DNA from: Bacillales bacterium
GTDB taxonomy: Bacteria; Bacillota; Bacilli; Bacillales; DASSOY01
NCBI GenBank assembly: GCA_035700025.1
Contig: DASSOY010000075.1
Span: forward strand, 1 to 52,850
DNA: 52,850 bases
Reading direction: 5' to 3'
Below, one piece after another: positions 8,358-16,239 of this stretch. Position 1 is the first letter of the stretch; each line of letters starts with the position of its first letter. The notes under the pieces are model-generated. The model was given only the letters and a program-made list of their open reading frames with translations, had not been told where the DNA came from and searched no databases. Both the position numbers and the translations under genes were made by a program.

Positions 8358-9629
8358 TTATTTTGCAAGCCAGAGCGACAACTGCGGGAAGATGATTATA
8401 AGAATGAGCACTGCCACCATTAAAAAGAAAAACGGAACGACGCCGCGAACGACAGCACCAATCTTCTCTTTCGCCACCCCGCTGACGACGAACAAGTTCA
8501 AGCCGACCGGCGGTGTGATCATGCCGAGCTCCATGTTGATCGTCATGATGACTGCGAAGTAGATTAAATCGATGTGAAACAGGGCAAGAATCGGCAGGAA
8601 GATTGGTAACGTAATCAACGTGATCGACGTCGGTTCAAGGAACATGCCAAGAATGAAGAACAAAATGTTAACAGCGATTAAGAACACCCATTTGTTCGAC
8701 GTGTTGTCATTAATGAACGTCGCCACCGTTTGCGGTACTTGTTCGATCGTCAAGAACATGCCGAAAATGACAGCGGACGCGATAATTAAATAAATCATCG
8801 CCGTGATGTTGATCGATTCGTTCAACATATCGCGCAACCGTTGAAATGTCATCTCGCGATAAATGAACAACGACACGAGAAACGCATACAAACAAGCGAG
8901 AAATGCCGCTTCACTCGGCGTCACGACCCCGCCGTAAATGCTGCCAAGAATTAACACCGGAAGAAGCAGTCCCCAAATCGCTTTCAACGTTTTTTGGCGG
9001 CGGTCTTTCCATGTTTGCTTCGGCACAACGCCGAATTTTTTCATATTGGCGTATACGATCGCTGAAACGACAAGGACGAATGTTAAAATGATCCCCGGAA
9101 CGATTCCAGCTTTAAATAGTGCGGTGATCGATTGCTCAGACACGACGCCGTAGACGATCATCGGAATCGAAGGCGGAATCAAAATCCCAAGCGTACCCGC
9201 TGCAGCGACGAGACCCATCGAATATCGTTTGCCGTAACCGGCTTTTACCATCGCCGGAATCATAATGCTCCCAATCGCCGCAGCAGTTGCCGGGCTCGAT
9301 CCTGAAATCGCAGCGAAAATCATACAGGCAAGGATGGTTACAACGGCGAGACCGCCGCGAATATGACCGACCCAAGCTTTCAAGGCTTCAATCAAATGAT
9401 AAGATATGCCGCCCTTCGACATGATGATGCCGGTCAAAACGAAGCCGGGGATCGCCATCAATGTAAAGGAGCTTAACTGGGAAAACATTTTTTGTATGAC
9501 GGTATACATCGTGAAATCAGACATAAGAAGAGCGATCAAACTGGACAATCCGAGACTGACCGCCACCGGGACACGCAAAATACAGAGCAGAACGAAAAGA
9601 CCGAATAAAATCATGACCGGAATACTCAT
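8358..9629 (-). CDS. dctM: TRAP transporter large permease (DctM), system 1
   Basis: A 423-residue polytopic membrane protein of the DctM family, the ion-coupled translocator of a TRAP transporter. Hallmarks are PGFVLTGIIMSKGGI, FAAISGSSPATAAAIGSIMIPAM, GTLGILIPPSIPMI and GMITPPVGLNLFV. Its start codon overlaps the end of the small subunit by one base. The following gene is the CitE-like lyase, so transport and breakdown of the substrate are probably co-transcribed. The binding protein is encoded divergently at 10626. Confidence 0.95.
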   Translation of the reverse strand: MSIPVMILFGLFVLLCILRVPVAVSLGLSSLIALLMSDFTMYTVIQKMFSQLSSFTLMAIPGFVLTGIIMSKGGISYHLIEALKAWVGHIRGGLAVVTILACMIFAAISGSSPATAAAIGSIMIPAMVKAGYGKRYSMGLVAAAGTLGILIPPSIPMIVYGVVSEQSITALFKAGIVPGIILTFVLVVSAIVYANMKKFGVVPKQTWKDRRQKTLKAIWGLLLPVLILGSIYGGVVTPSEAAFLACLYAFLVSLFIYREMTFQRLRDMLNESINITAMIYLIIASAVIFGMFLTIEQVPQTVATFINDNTSNKWVFLIAVNILFFILGMFLEPTSITLITLPIFLPILALFHIDLIYFAVIMTINMELGMITPPVGLNLFVVSGVAKEKIGAVVRGVVPFFFLMVAVLILIIIFPQLSLWLAK

Positions 9630-10168
9630 TACAGTTGTCCCCCTTGCTTGTCCGAAACATAGCTGTCATGTTCTTGATGCAGCACGCCTTCGACTTCATC
9701 TTTGTCGCCGATAACTGCCTTGTACGTTTTTAGAAGAAAATAAATGCCGAGCAAGAACATGGAAATGGGCAATACGATGTAAGGGATCCAAAGCGGAATC
9801 TTCAGCGCAGTGGAAACAAATGCGTTTTCCTTGGCGATGAGCAGCATCTGCATCCCGGTGACTGAAAGAAAGAAGCTGTAAAACGCTCCACACAAATTTG
9901 CGATGACCGCAACAACTCTTTTTACATTGAACGGAAACATATCATATACGACGTCGACGGCAATATGGTGGTTTTCCTTCAAAGCGCGTCCAAATCCGAT
10001 AAAAATTGCCCAGGGCATAAGAATTTCGACGATTTCTAGAAGCCCGAACTGCGGATTGTTGAACACGTAGCGCATAGCAACTCCATACAAACTGACAAGG
10101 ATCGCAGCGCTGAAAAAGACGAATGCCGCATATTCTTCAACTTTCTCCAACCATTTAAGCGCTTTCAA
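9629..10168 (-). CDS. dctQ: TRAP transporter small permease (DctQ), system 1
   Basis: A protein of about 179 residues with four predicted membrane helices, matching DctQ in size and pattern (EEYAAFVFFSAAILVSLYGV, MRYVFNNPQFGLLEI). The open frame extends to a GTG at 10195, but a TTG at 10168 lies downstream of an AGGGGG run and is taken as the more likely start. An operator-like inverted repeat at 10200-10224 and a -10 box at 10241-10246 lie upstream, placing this gene first in the minus-strand transcript dctQ-dctM-citE-like-prpD-like-DASS-tarD. Confidence 0.92.
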   Translation of the reverse strand: MKALKWLEKVEEYAAFVFFSAAILVSLYGVAMRYVFNNPQFGLLEIVEILMPWAIFIGFGRALKENHHIAVDVVYDMFPFNVKRVVAVIANLCGAFYSFFLSVTGMQMLLIAKENAFVSTALKIPLWIPYIVLPISMFLLGIYFLLKTYKAVIGDKDEVEGVLHQEHDSYVSDKQGGQL

Positions 10169-10199
10169 AGATACCGTACCCCCTTCAATAATCACTTTG

Positions 10200-10224
10200 A
10201 AGATTGTATCCAGTTGACAATCTT
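10200..10224. promoter_or_regulatory. Operator-like inverted repeat, dctQ side
   Basis: Perfect 8-bp arms AAGATTGT (10200-10207) and ACAATCTT (10217-10224) enclose ATCCAGTTG. It lies downstream of the minus-strand -10 box TATAGT at 10241-10246, where a repressor would block initiation or elongation. The same ATTGT-9-ACAAT arrangement occurs at 17777-17795. Confidence 0.65.
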
Positions 10225-10235
10225 CATTTTTATGC

Positions 10236-10251
10236 CTTTAACTATACTAAA
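10236..10251 (-). promoter_or_regulatory. Promoter of the dctQM-lyase operon
   Basis: The minus-strand sequence TTTAGTATAGTTAAAG contains a TATAGT -10 box at 10241-10246. The same 16 bases occur upstream of the second DASS carrier at 17804-17819, so both transcripts appear to use a conserved promoter and operator unit. The -35 region (TTTATT) is weak, as is usual for an activated or tightly regulated promoter. Confidence 0.5.
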
Positions 10252-10303
10252 TCACATCCGAAAAATAAATAGAAAATTAGTATTTGATTTTATTTTTTTC
10301 ATA

Positions 10304-10332
10304 TTGACAACTTTATACGGGTCTGCTATTCT
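10304..10332 (+). promoter_or_regulatory. Sigma-A-type promoter of dctP (system 1)
   Basis: TTGACA at 10304-10309 and TATTCT at 10327-10332 are separated by exactly 17 bp. An operator-like repeat follows at 10353-10375 and a cre site at 10443-10457, leaving a leader of nearly 290 bases before the dctP ATG. I see no gene in 10225-10625. Confidence 0.7.
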
Positions 10333-10352
10333 TTTTTCAAATATATACTGGC

Positions 10353-10375
10353 GCTTGTATCCAGAATCCACAAGC
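10353..10375. promoter_or_regulatory. Operator-like inverted repeat, dctP side
   Basis: Arms GCTTGT and ACAAGC enclose ATCCAGAATCC. It shares the TTGTATCCAG core with 10200-10224 but has an 11-bp spacer. It starts about 20 bp downstream of the dctP -10 box, in position to act as a roadblock. Confidence 0.6.
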
Positions 10376-10442
10376 TCGCTAAACCGATTCCTGTTAAGGG
10401 GGTGATCGTAAGGATTGAGCAAAGGCTGAGGACTCACCAAAG

Positions 10443-10457
10443 ATGAAAGCGCTAACA
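10443..10457. promoter_or_regulatory. Catabolite-responsive element (cre), full consensus match
   Basis: ATGAAAGCGCTAACA matches the Bacillus cre consensus WTGNAANCGNWNNCW at every defined position. It lies in the dctP leader, downstream of the promoter at 10304-10332, where CcpA would repress by roadblock. Confidence 0.7.
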
Positions 10458-10625
10458 CTATGATCCTCTATTATTTCCTTTTGTGATGGAAGGTTTACAC
10501 GTGCAGCCACCATCTTCATTATGCTGCTCTTGTCATCATTTCCATTTCATTGGATCCATGATCCGATTCTTTTTCACGATAGAGGGAATAGACCCAATTT
10601 TATTCAAGCACAAGGGGGAAAGAGA

Positions 10626-11693
10626 ATGAGTCATTTCAAGAAAAGCTTTGCGTTGGTTTTAGCAGTCATCATGATGTTTGCCCTGGCTGCATGCGGAGGC
10701 GGTTCGGACAGTTCTTCAGGGGATAAAGGATCGGGCGATGGATCATCTTCCGGAGGCGAGGGCATCCAAGAGATGACGATCAAAATCTCGCACGTAGTCG
10801 CGGAAAACACGCCGAAAAACAAAGGCGCAGAAGCGATGGCGAAGTATATCGAAGAGCATTCCGACGGCAAGATCAAAGTTCAAGTGTATCCGAACAGCTC
10901 GCTTTTTGGTGATAAAGACGAAGTTGAGAACTTGATTGCCAACAACGTTCAGTTTATTATTCCTGACCTTTCGAAAATGGTTGGCAAAAACCCGGCATTT
11001 AACGTACCTTCGCTTCCGTTCTTGTTCGCGAACAACGAAGAAGCGTATAAATTCTGGGACGGTGAAAAAGGCCAAGAAGTGTTGCACAGCTTGGAAGACC
11101 AAGGCATCATCGGTTTGAAAATGTGGCCGAACGGACCGAAACAATTGACGAACTCGAAGCATCCGGTGACGAAGCCTGACGACTTGAAGGGGATGAAGCT
11201 TCGTGTACAAGGCGGCCAAGTACTCGCTGCCATCTTTGAGAATCTCGGCGCCGGCGCCACGACGATTCCGTTCTCCGAGCTATACACGGCGTTGCAGCAA
11301 GGCACGGTAGACGGTGAAGTCAACACGTTTAGCAACATCGACACGAAGAAACTCGACGACGTACAAAAGTATATGACGACGAACTGGGGGGCAGCCCGCG
11401 TCGACTACGCTTTGTTTACAAACACGAAGTTCTGGAGCAGCTTGAATGACGCAACGAAAGAAGTCATCCAAGGCGGTATTGATGAAGGCACGAAAGTCGC
11501 CCGATCTTCCGCGGAAGAATTGAACGCTCAAGGCTTGAAAAACTTGCAAGAGCGCGGCAAGATCGAAATTCACGAGTTGACCGACGAGGAGCGTCAAGCC
11601 TTCCAAGACGCACTTCAACCGATTTACGAACAGTTCGCCGATGAAATTGGGCAAGACGTCATCGACGCAGCAAAAGCAGCAGCTGGAAAATAA
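10626..11693 (+). CDS. dctP: TRAP transporter substrate-binding lipoprotein (DctP), system 1
   Basis: A 355-residue DctP-family binding protein. The start at 10626 (MSHFKKSFALVLAVIMMF) follows AAGGGGGAAAG and gives a lipoprotein signal peptide ending LAAC, then a Ser/Gly-rich linker; 35 extra upstream codons in frame are rejected. Downstream, GMKLRVQGG carries the family's arginine expected to bind the substrate carboxylate, and TALQQGTVDGEVN is typical. It is transcribed divergently from its membrane subunits. Transport of an itaconate-like or C4 diacid fits the neighbourhood but is not proven by sequence. Confidence 0.95.
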   Translation: MSHFKKSFALVLAVIMMFALAACGGGSDSSSGDKGSGDGSSSGGEGIQEMTIKISHVVAENTPKNKGAEAMAKYIEEHSDGKIKVQVYPNSSLFGDKDEVENLIANNVQFIIPDLSKMVGKNPAFNVPSLPFLFANNEEAYKFWDGEKGQEVLHSLEDQGIIGLKMWPNGPKQLTNSKHPVTKPDDLKGMKLRVQGGQVLAAIFENLGAGATTIPFSELYTALQQGTVDGEVNTFSNIDTKKLDDVQKYMTTNWGAARVDYALFTNTKFWSSLNDATKEVIQGGIDEGTKVARSSAEELNAQGLKNLQERGKIEIHELTDEERQAFQDALQPIYEQFADEIGQDVIDAAKAAAGK

Positions 11694-11700
11694 TAAACCA

Positions 11701-11730
11701 AACCCCTGTTGGAGTCATCCGACAGGGGTT
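11701..11730. terminator. Bidirectional terminator between dctP and the DJ-1/PfpI gene
   Basis: Perfect 9-bp stem AACCCCTGT / ACAGGGGTT with a 12-base loop. It lies between two convergent genes. The T tracts are short on both sides. Confidence 0.75.
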
Positions 11731-11738
11731 ATTTCAAG

Positions 11739-12335
11739 TTAAATGACAATATCGAACGCCATGCGTTTAGCAGTTCGCCGCGCCGCCTCCTCCCCAAGCC
11801 ATTTTTTTACGAGATGAAACGACATATGGATACCGGCTGAGATGCCTCCCGATGTGATGATCGAACCTTCGTCCACGAACTTCACGTCTCTTTGTACCAA
11901 AACGCTCGGAAATTCGGTTTCCAACCGATCAAGACTCGCCCAGTGAGTCGTTGCCTTTCTCCCGTCAAGCAACCCGGCTTTCGCCAACAGCAGCGCCCCC
12001 GTGCATACTGAAGCCATGATTTGCACTGATTGCATTTGCTTAGAAATCCACTGGATCACAATCGGATTGTTTATTTCTCGTTCTCTTGCACCATATCCTC
12101 CGGGAATGACCAACACATCGAAGGACGGCATCGATGCAAAACTGTAATCCGGCTGGACTTTCAATCCGTTCCGCGCGCGTATGAGGTTTCCTTTTTCCGA
12201 TACGGTCTCAACGAGAAAAGGTTGGCTTCCGTCATTCCACGTCGTAATCGAGAAAACTTCAAACGGCCCGGCAAAATCCAACACTTCCACATCGTCAAAC
12301 AGAAAGATGCCAACGCTCCATCGTTTGCTGTTCAC
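11739..12335 (-). CDS. DJ-1/PfpI family protein (isonitrile hydratase-like)
   Basis: About 198 residues of the class I glutamine-amidotransferase-like DJ-1/PfpI fold. The nucleophile elbow reads MASVCTGALLLAKAGLLDG, with ATTHW shortly after, as in isonitrile hydratases and AraC-fused GATase domains; no DNA-binding domain follows. GGAGG is only two bases from an ATG at 12341 but eight from a GTG at 12335, so GTG is preferred. It lies downstream of the AEC carrier on the same strand and is probably co-transcribed. The substrate is unknown. Confidence 0.85.
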   Translation of the reverse strand: MNSKRWSVGIFLFDDVEVLDFAGPFEVFSITTWNDGSQPFLVETVSEKGNLIRARNGLKVQPDYSFASMPSFDVLVIPGGYGAREREINNPIVIQWISKQMQSVQIMASVCTGALLLAKAGLLDGRKATTHWASLDRLETEFPSVLVQRDVKFVDEGSIITSGGISAGIHMSFHLVKKWLGEEAARRTAKRMAFDIVI

Positions 12336-12366
12336 ACTCATAACCTCCAAACCTATTTCGGATCGA

Positions 12367-13290
12367 TCAAAAGAGCAAATTCGCAACGTATATAACGAGT
12401 GTAATCGTAACACCGCTGCACAAAGTTGATACGATGACCGCCTGTGCCGCATATTCAGATTCATTTCCGTATTCCAACGCAAGGATTGCACTGTTTCTTG
12501 AAGTCGGTAATGCCGCAGCAATCAGCAGCGCTTTCGCCATCAGCCCGTCCAATCCGAGAACAAAAATAAACAATAAACCGAAGGCGGGACCGACGATGAG
12601 ACGAATGAAACTGCTGAAGGCGATCGGCAACAAATGTTTCTTGAACCGCAACGTTGCCACTTGAACGCCGAGCGTAACGAGCGCAAGCGCGATAAAGCCG
12701 TCAGCCGCTTGAGAAATCGGTTCCCATACATAATTCGGTAGTTGGACATGGGTAACATTGAACGCCACACCGATAACAAGCGCATAGAAGATTGGAATTT
12801 TAAAAAATTCAGCGATCCCCTCTTTCAATCCTTTACTCGACACGCCGGCGTTGAATAAGCCAAACGTAAAAGTTAAAAAATTTTGAAAGGCTAACACGAC
12901 GATCTGCACCGCAAGCGCATACGGATCGTTGCGAAAGGCGAGCTGATTGACCGGGATGCCGAAATTCCCATTGTTCGTCAAAACAATGCTGTTCGTAAAG
13001 CTGGCCAGAAACGGTTTGTCGTAATGAAAAATCCTTCCGAACGCTTGGGATACGAGCAGCAGCGCAACAAATTGCAAAAGCAAAAAGGCAATGACATGAA
13101 GAAACAAGTCAGCGGAAAGCTCCGCTTCGTACACTTTGGCAAAAATCAACGCCGGCACGAGGTAATACAAATTCAGTTTCGACAACGTGCGGTTGTCCAA
13201 ATCGAAAAGACGATGCAACAAAACCCCTACCGCAACGAGAATAAATAAAGGCAAAATGACCGTTGTAAAAATCGTCCAAATGACTGTCAT
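12367..13290 (-). CDS. AEC family transporter
   Basis: A 307-residue membrane protein of the auxin efflux carrier family, about ten hydrophobic segments, with the conserved NLYYLVPALIFAKVYEAEL, SIVLTNNGNFGIPV and ALAAALPTSRNS-like region (ALLIAAALPTSRNSAIL). Bacterial AEC proteins include malate and malonate carriers, which suits a dicarboxylate locus. It sits between the DJ-1/PfpI gene and a terminator at 13321-13348, so it needs its own promoter, which I could not identify. Confidence 0.9.
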   Translation of the reverse strand: MTVIWTIFTTVILPLFILVAVGVLLHRLFDLDNRTLSKLNLYYLVPALIFAKVYEAELSADLFLHVIAFLLLQFVALLLVSQAFGRIFHYDKPFLASFTNSIVLTNNGNFGIPVNQLAFRNDPYALAVQIVVLAFQNFLTFTFGLFNAGVSSKGLKEGIAEFFKIPIFYALVIGVAFNVTHVQLPNYVWEPISQAADGFIALALVTLGVQVATLRFKKHLLPIAFSSFIRLIVGPAFGLLFIFVLGLDGLMAKALLIAAALPTSRNSAILALEYGNESEYAAQAVIVSTLCSGVTITLVIYVANLLF

Positions 13291-13320
13291 GCGTCTGGCG
13301 TCTCCTATTCTCTTATCTAG

Positions 13321-13348
13321 GAAAAACCCGGCCCATTTTGAGGGCCGG
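13321..13348 (-). terminator. Rho-independent terminator after the tartrate dehydrogenase gene
   Basis: CCGGCCC / GGGCCGG, 7 bp with a 7-base loop, followed on the minus strand by GTTTTTC. It ends the gntR-tartrate dehydrogenase transcript. Confidence 0.85.
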
Positions 13349-13362
13349 ACAGCGCGGCACCC

Positions 13363-14421
13363 TTAAAGCGCCTTGATTTCTTCGCAAATGGCTTGTGTAA
13401 CCTCTTTTGTCGTTGCATTCCCGCCGATGTCCTTCGTCTTGACGCCTTTTTCCAACACTTGTTCAATAACGTTGAGCAAGTGGTTTCCTAATTCCGCTTC
13501 GCCAAAATGATCAAGCATCATTTTCGCCGTCCAAATTTGCCCAATCGGATTAGCGATGCCTTGCCCGTAAATGTCAGGCGCCGAACCGTGCACCGGTTCA
13601 AACATCGAAGGATACTTTCCGTTCACATTAATGTTGGCAGCTGGAGCAATGCCAATGCTGCCCATGATCGCGCCGCCGATATCCGTCAAAATGTCACCGA
13701 ACAAATTGCTGGCAACGATCACGTCGAAAACTTGCGGGCGGGTAACGAAAAATGCGGCGAGTGCATCAATGTGGTAGGAAGCGGTTTCCACATCCGGATA
13801 ATCTCCTTTAACGTCTTTGAACACTTCATCCCAGAATGGCATTGAATGAACGATTCCGTTCGACTTCGTTGCGCTCGTCACATGCCCCCTTCTTTCCTTC
13901 GCCAATTCGAAAGCATAACGAATCGCTCTTTCCGATGCTTTGCGCGTGAAGATTGCATTTTGCACCGCCAATTCATCTTCCCCGCGATGGATGCGTCCGC
14001 CAACCTCGCTGTATTCGCCTTCACTGTTCTCCCTGACGACAATTAAATCAAAATCGTTCGGATTGACAAGCGGTGAACGCAAACCACTCATGAATTTCGC
14101 CGGACGAATGTTGATCGATTGTTCGAAGGAACGGCGTATGTTAATAAGCAATCCCCATAAGGAAATGTGATCCGGAACGATGCATGGATCACCAACAGCA
14201 CCAAGGAATATGCCGTCGAAACTGGAAAGCGTGTCAATCCCGTCTTTCGGCATCATTTCCCCGTGTTCCGCATAATACTCGCAGCTCCACGGAAACTCTG
14301 TGTACTGAAAAGATAGTCCCCCATGTACTTCCGAAATCGCGTCCAACACTTTAAGTGCCTCAGGCACGACTTCTTTTCCAATTCCGTCTCCGGGAATCAC
14401 GGCGATGTCAAATTTTTTCAT
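13363..14421 (-). CDS. Tartrate dehydrogenase/decarboxylase or D-malate dehydrogenase (decarboxylating)
   Basis: A 352-residue NAD-dependent beta-decarboxylating dehydrogenase of the isopropylmalate dehydrogenase family. The stretches AVGDPCIVPDHISLWG, RENSEGEYSEVGGR and GSAPDIYGQGIANPIGQIW are specific to the TtuC/DmlA/YcsA branch that acts on tartrate and D-malate. The second ATG at 14421 has AAGGAG at seven bases and is preferred to the ATG at 14427. It abuts the frameshifted gntR upstream. Products would be pyruvate from D-malate, or oxaloglycolate or glycerate from tartrate stereoisomers, complementing the D-tartrate dehydratase at 3417. Confidence 0.92.
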   Translation of the reverse strand: MKKFDIAVIPGDGIGKEVVPEALKVLDAISEVHGGLSFQYTEFPWSCEYYAEHGEMMPKDGIDTLSSFDGIFLGAVGDPCIVPDHISLWGLLINIRRSFEQSINIRPAKFMSGLRSPLVNPNDFDLIVVRENSEGEYSEVGGRIHRGEDELAVQNAIFTRKASERAIRYAFELAKERRGHVTSATKSNGIVHSMPFWDEVFKDVKGDYPDVETASYHIDALAAFFVTRPQVFDVIVASNLFGDILTDIGGAIMGSIGIAPAANINVNGKYPSMFEPVHGSAPDIYGQGIANPIGQIWTAKMMLDHFGEAELGNHLLNVIEQVLEKGVKTKDIGGNATTKEVTQAICEEIKAL

Positions 14422-14423
14422 CC

Positions 14424-15100
14424 TCATTCTCCTTTTTTGCTTAATAGTTGTTTTAAATGAGAAAGATCGTGTGCCGTATGTTCTTGCATAAGCCGCGAGG
14501 CGGTTTGCCCGTCGCGCTGTTTCAAATAGCGGAAAATCTCCTTATGCTCGGCAAAGATCGTTTCTTTTCGATTTTCGCCTTCAAAATTGATCACCCGGTA
14601 AAAATGCGTCAAAGAACGCAATTCGCCGAGCAATTTTTGCAGACGCTCATTCATGCTGAATGCGATAATATGATCATGAAAGGCTTCATTCGAGGAAACC
14701 CATTCGTTTTTATCAACGAACGGATTCTCAAACATTTCCTCCGTCTTTTTCAGCAATTGTTCAAGTTGTTCGAGCTGATGATCCGGCGCTCTTTCGGCGG
14801 TCAACTGGACCGCGAGAGATTCCAAAAATGCGCGGCATTGATAGATGTCTTCGACATCAGTCAATGTCGGCCGGTACACTTCCAACTGCGACTTATCATT
14901 AACAACGAGCAACCCTTCTTTGACAAGCGCGCGTACCGCTTCCCGCACAGGACTTCTGCTTACATTGAACTCCTTGGCGATTTTCGCTTCATAAATGCGA
15001 TCCCCCGGTTCATACGAACCTTGGAAGATAAACGCCTTCAAGGTCTCTCGTAAATTTGCTCGTAATAAGGTTGGACCCGTTGCAGCTTGAAGTTTCCCAT
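14424..15100 (-). CDS. GntR-family (FCD) regulator with an apparent 5' frameshift
   Basis: The long frame (14424-15041, 205 aa) begins at a TTG inside the first helix of the winged-helix domain (LKAFIFQGSYEPGDRI...RSPVREAVRALVKEGLL) and has an FCD ligand domain after it. An ATG at 15100 with a well-placed GGAAGG opens another frame encoding the missing N-terminus (LQRVQPYYEQIYER) but meets TGA at 15040-15038. Joining them needs a -1 shift (one missing base) near 15041. Either this is a pseudogene or sequencing error, a recoded gene, or a product initiated at TTG with a truncated DNA-binding domain. It sits immediately upstream of the tartrate dehydrogenase gene and probably regulated it. Confidence 0.75.
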
Positions 15101-15121
15101 ATATTCACCTTCCCATTGTCG

Positions 15122-15133
15122 GCTGTCGACAGC
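15122..15133. promoter_or_regulatory. Palindromic operator candidate upstream of the frameshifted gntR
   Basis: GCTGTCGACAGC is a perfect 12-bp palindrome; with the adjoining bases it reads TTGTCGGCTGTCGACAGC. The TGTCGACAG core recurs at the gntR/dctP intergenic region at 41950 and 42102. Confidence 0.45.
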
Positions 15134-15191
15134 ATACGCTTCGTCACTGCGATGAATCGAATTAGATTGGTCAGCGCCTATCACTGTTTGG

Positions 15192-16172
15192 TTACGGAAC
15201 GAGTATTACTTTGCCGGTGTTCTTGCGGCTTTCCATCCATTTATGAGCAGCCTTCGCATCCGACAACGCATATTTTCGACCGATCATCATTTTTAAACGG
15301 CCGTCTTTGATCCATGTCAAAACTTTTTCAGCTGTCGGCCGCAACAACTCCGGCCGCTGTTTCCGTGTCGTGCCTAGACTAAATCCAAGGATCGCACGAC
15401 AGGTGGGATATAAGTCATCTGTCTGATATTGCGCAGGTTTGCCTGAAGCATTTCCAAAGTTCACAAGTCTGCCGTACATCGCCAGGCAATGCAAACTTTT
15501 CTCTCCGGTGTCCCCAGCCACTGAATCTAAAATGACGTCTGCTCCGGTACCATTTGTAACTTCTCGAACGCGTTCAACAAAGTCCTCTTCTCGGTAATTG
15601 ATCACAATATCTGCTCCGGCAAGTTTCGCCGTTTCTTTCTTTTCCTCGCTTCCGACTGTACCGATCACAAGTCGTGCACCGAGAATTTTGGCGATTTGAA
15701 TGGCTGTTGTTCCCACACCGCCGGATGCCGCATGAATGAGAACCGATTCGCCTGGCTGTACCCGGCCGACTTGCGAAAGCAAATGGTAAGAAGTGAACGC
15801 AACGATCGGACAAGCCGCTGCGGCATCAAACGGCACACCATCAGGCAAAGCAAATGTTAAATTTTCATTCGCCACCGTAAATTCAGCATAAGACCCGGTC
15901 GTTGTCGGAAAAGCAATCACACGTTGGCCTTCCCGAAATGCCGTTACCTTGCTGCCGACCGCCTCTACCGTTCCGGCAACATCGACTCCAGGAATGTAAG
16001 GCGGTTGTTTCCCGCGATGGTAATTGCCGTAACGCGCCTTAAGATCGGCAAAATTAACAGCCGCCCCGCCAACGCGTATGAGCACTTGATCGGCTTTCGG
16101 AGTCGGCATCGCCACTTCTTCATAATTAAGTACTTCCGGTCCGCCGTATGATGAAACGACAACAGCTTTCAT
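15192..16172 (-). CDS. Quinone oxidoreductase-like MDR family protein 1
   Basis: A 326-residue zinc-independent medium-chain dehydrogenase/reductase. It has the GroES-like N-terminal half (MKAVVVSSYGGPEVLNYEEV, PPYIPGVDVAGTVEAVG) and a Rossmann half with ASGGVGTTAIQIAKILGA near residue 150. Such proteins reduce quinones or alpha-beta unsaturated carbonyls with NADPH. GGAGGGGTTGAA precedes the ATG. It is closely related to the protein at 45351-46328; both sit beside transporters, so a shared accessory role in organic acid catabolism is possible but unproved. Confidence 0.9.
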   Translation of the reverse strand: MKAVVVSSYGGPEVLNYEEVAMPTPKADQVLIRVGGAAVNFADLKARYGNYHRGKQPPYIPGVDVAGTVEAVGSKVTAFREGQRVIAFPTTTGSYAEFTVANENLTFALPDGVPFDAAAACPIVAFTSYHLLSQVGRVQPGESVLIHAASGGVGTTAIQIAKILGARLVIGTVGSEEKKETAKLAGADIVINYREEDFVERVREVTNGTGADVILDSVAGDTGEKSLHCLAMYGRLVNFGNASGKPAQYQTDDLYPTCRAILGFSLGTTRKQRPELLRPTAEKVLTWIKDGRLKMMIGRKYALSDAKAAHKWMESRKNTGKVILVP

Positions 16173-16239
16173 TTCAACCCCTCCAAACGTATTTTAAGTA
16201 TGAATTCACCAATAGATGAAAGAAATCCTTCCCAAAGAA

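Noticed and set aside
10743..11219. Long antisense frame of 158 codons opposite dctP 1
   Set aside because: It lies wholly inside a well-supported gene, has no ribosome binding site and shows no recognisable domain.
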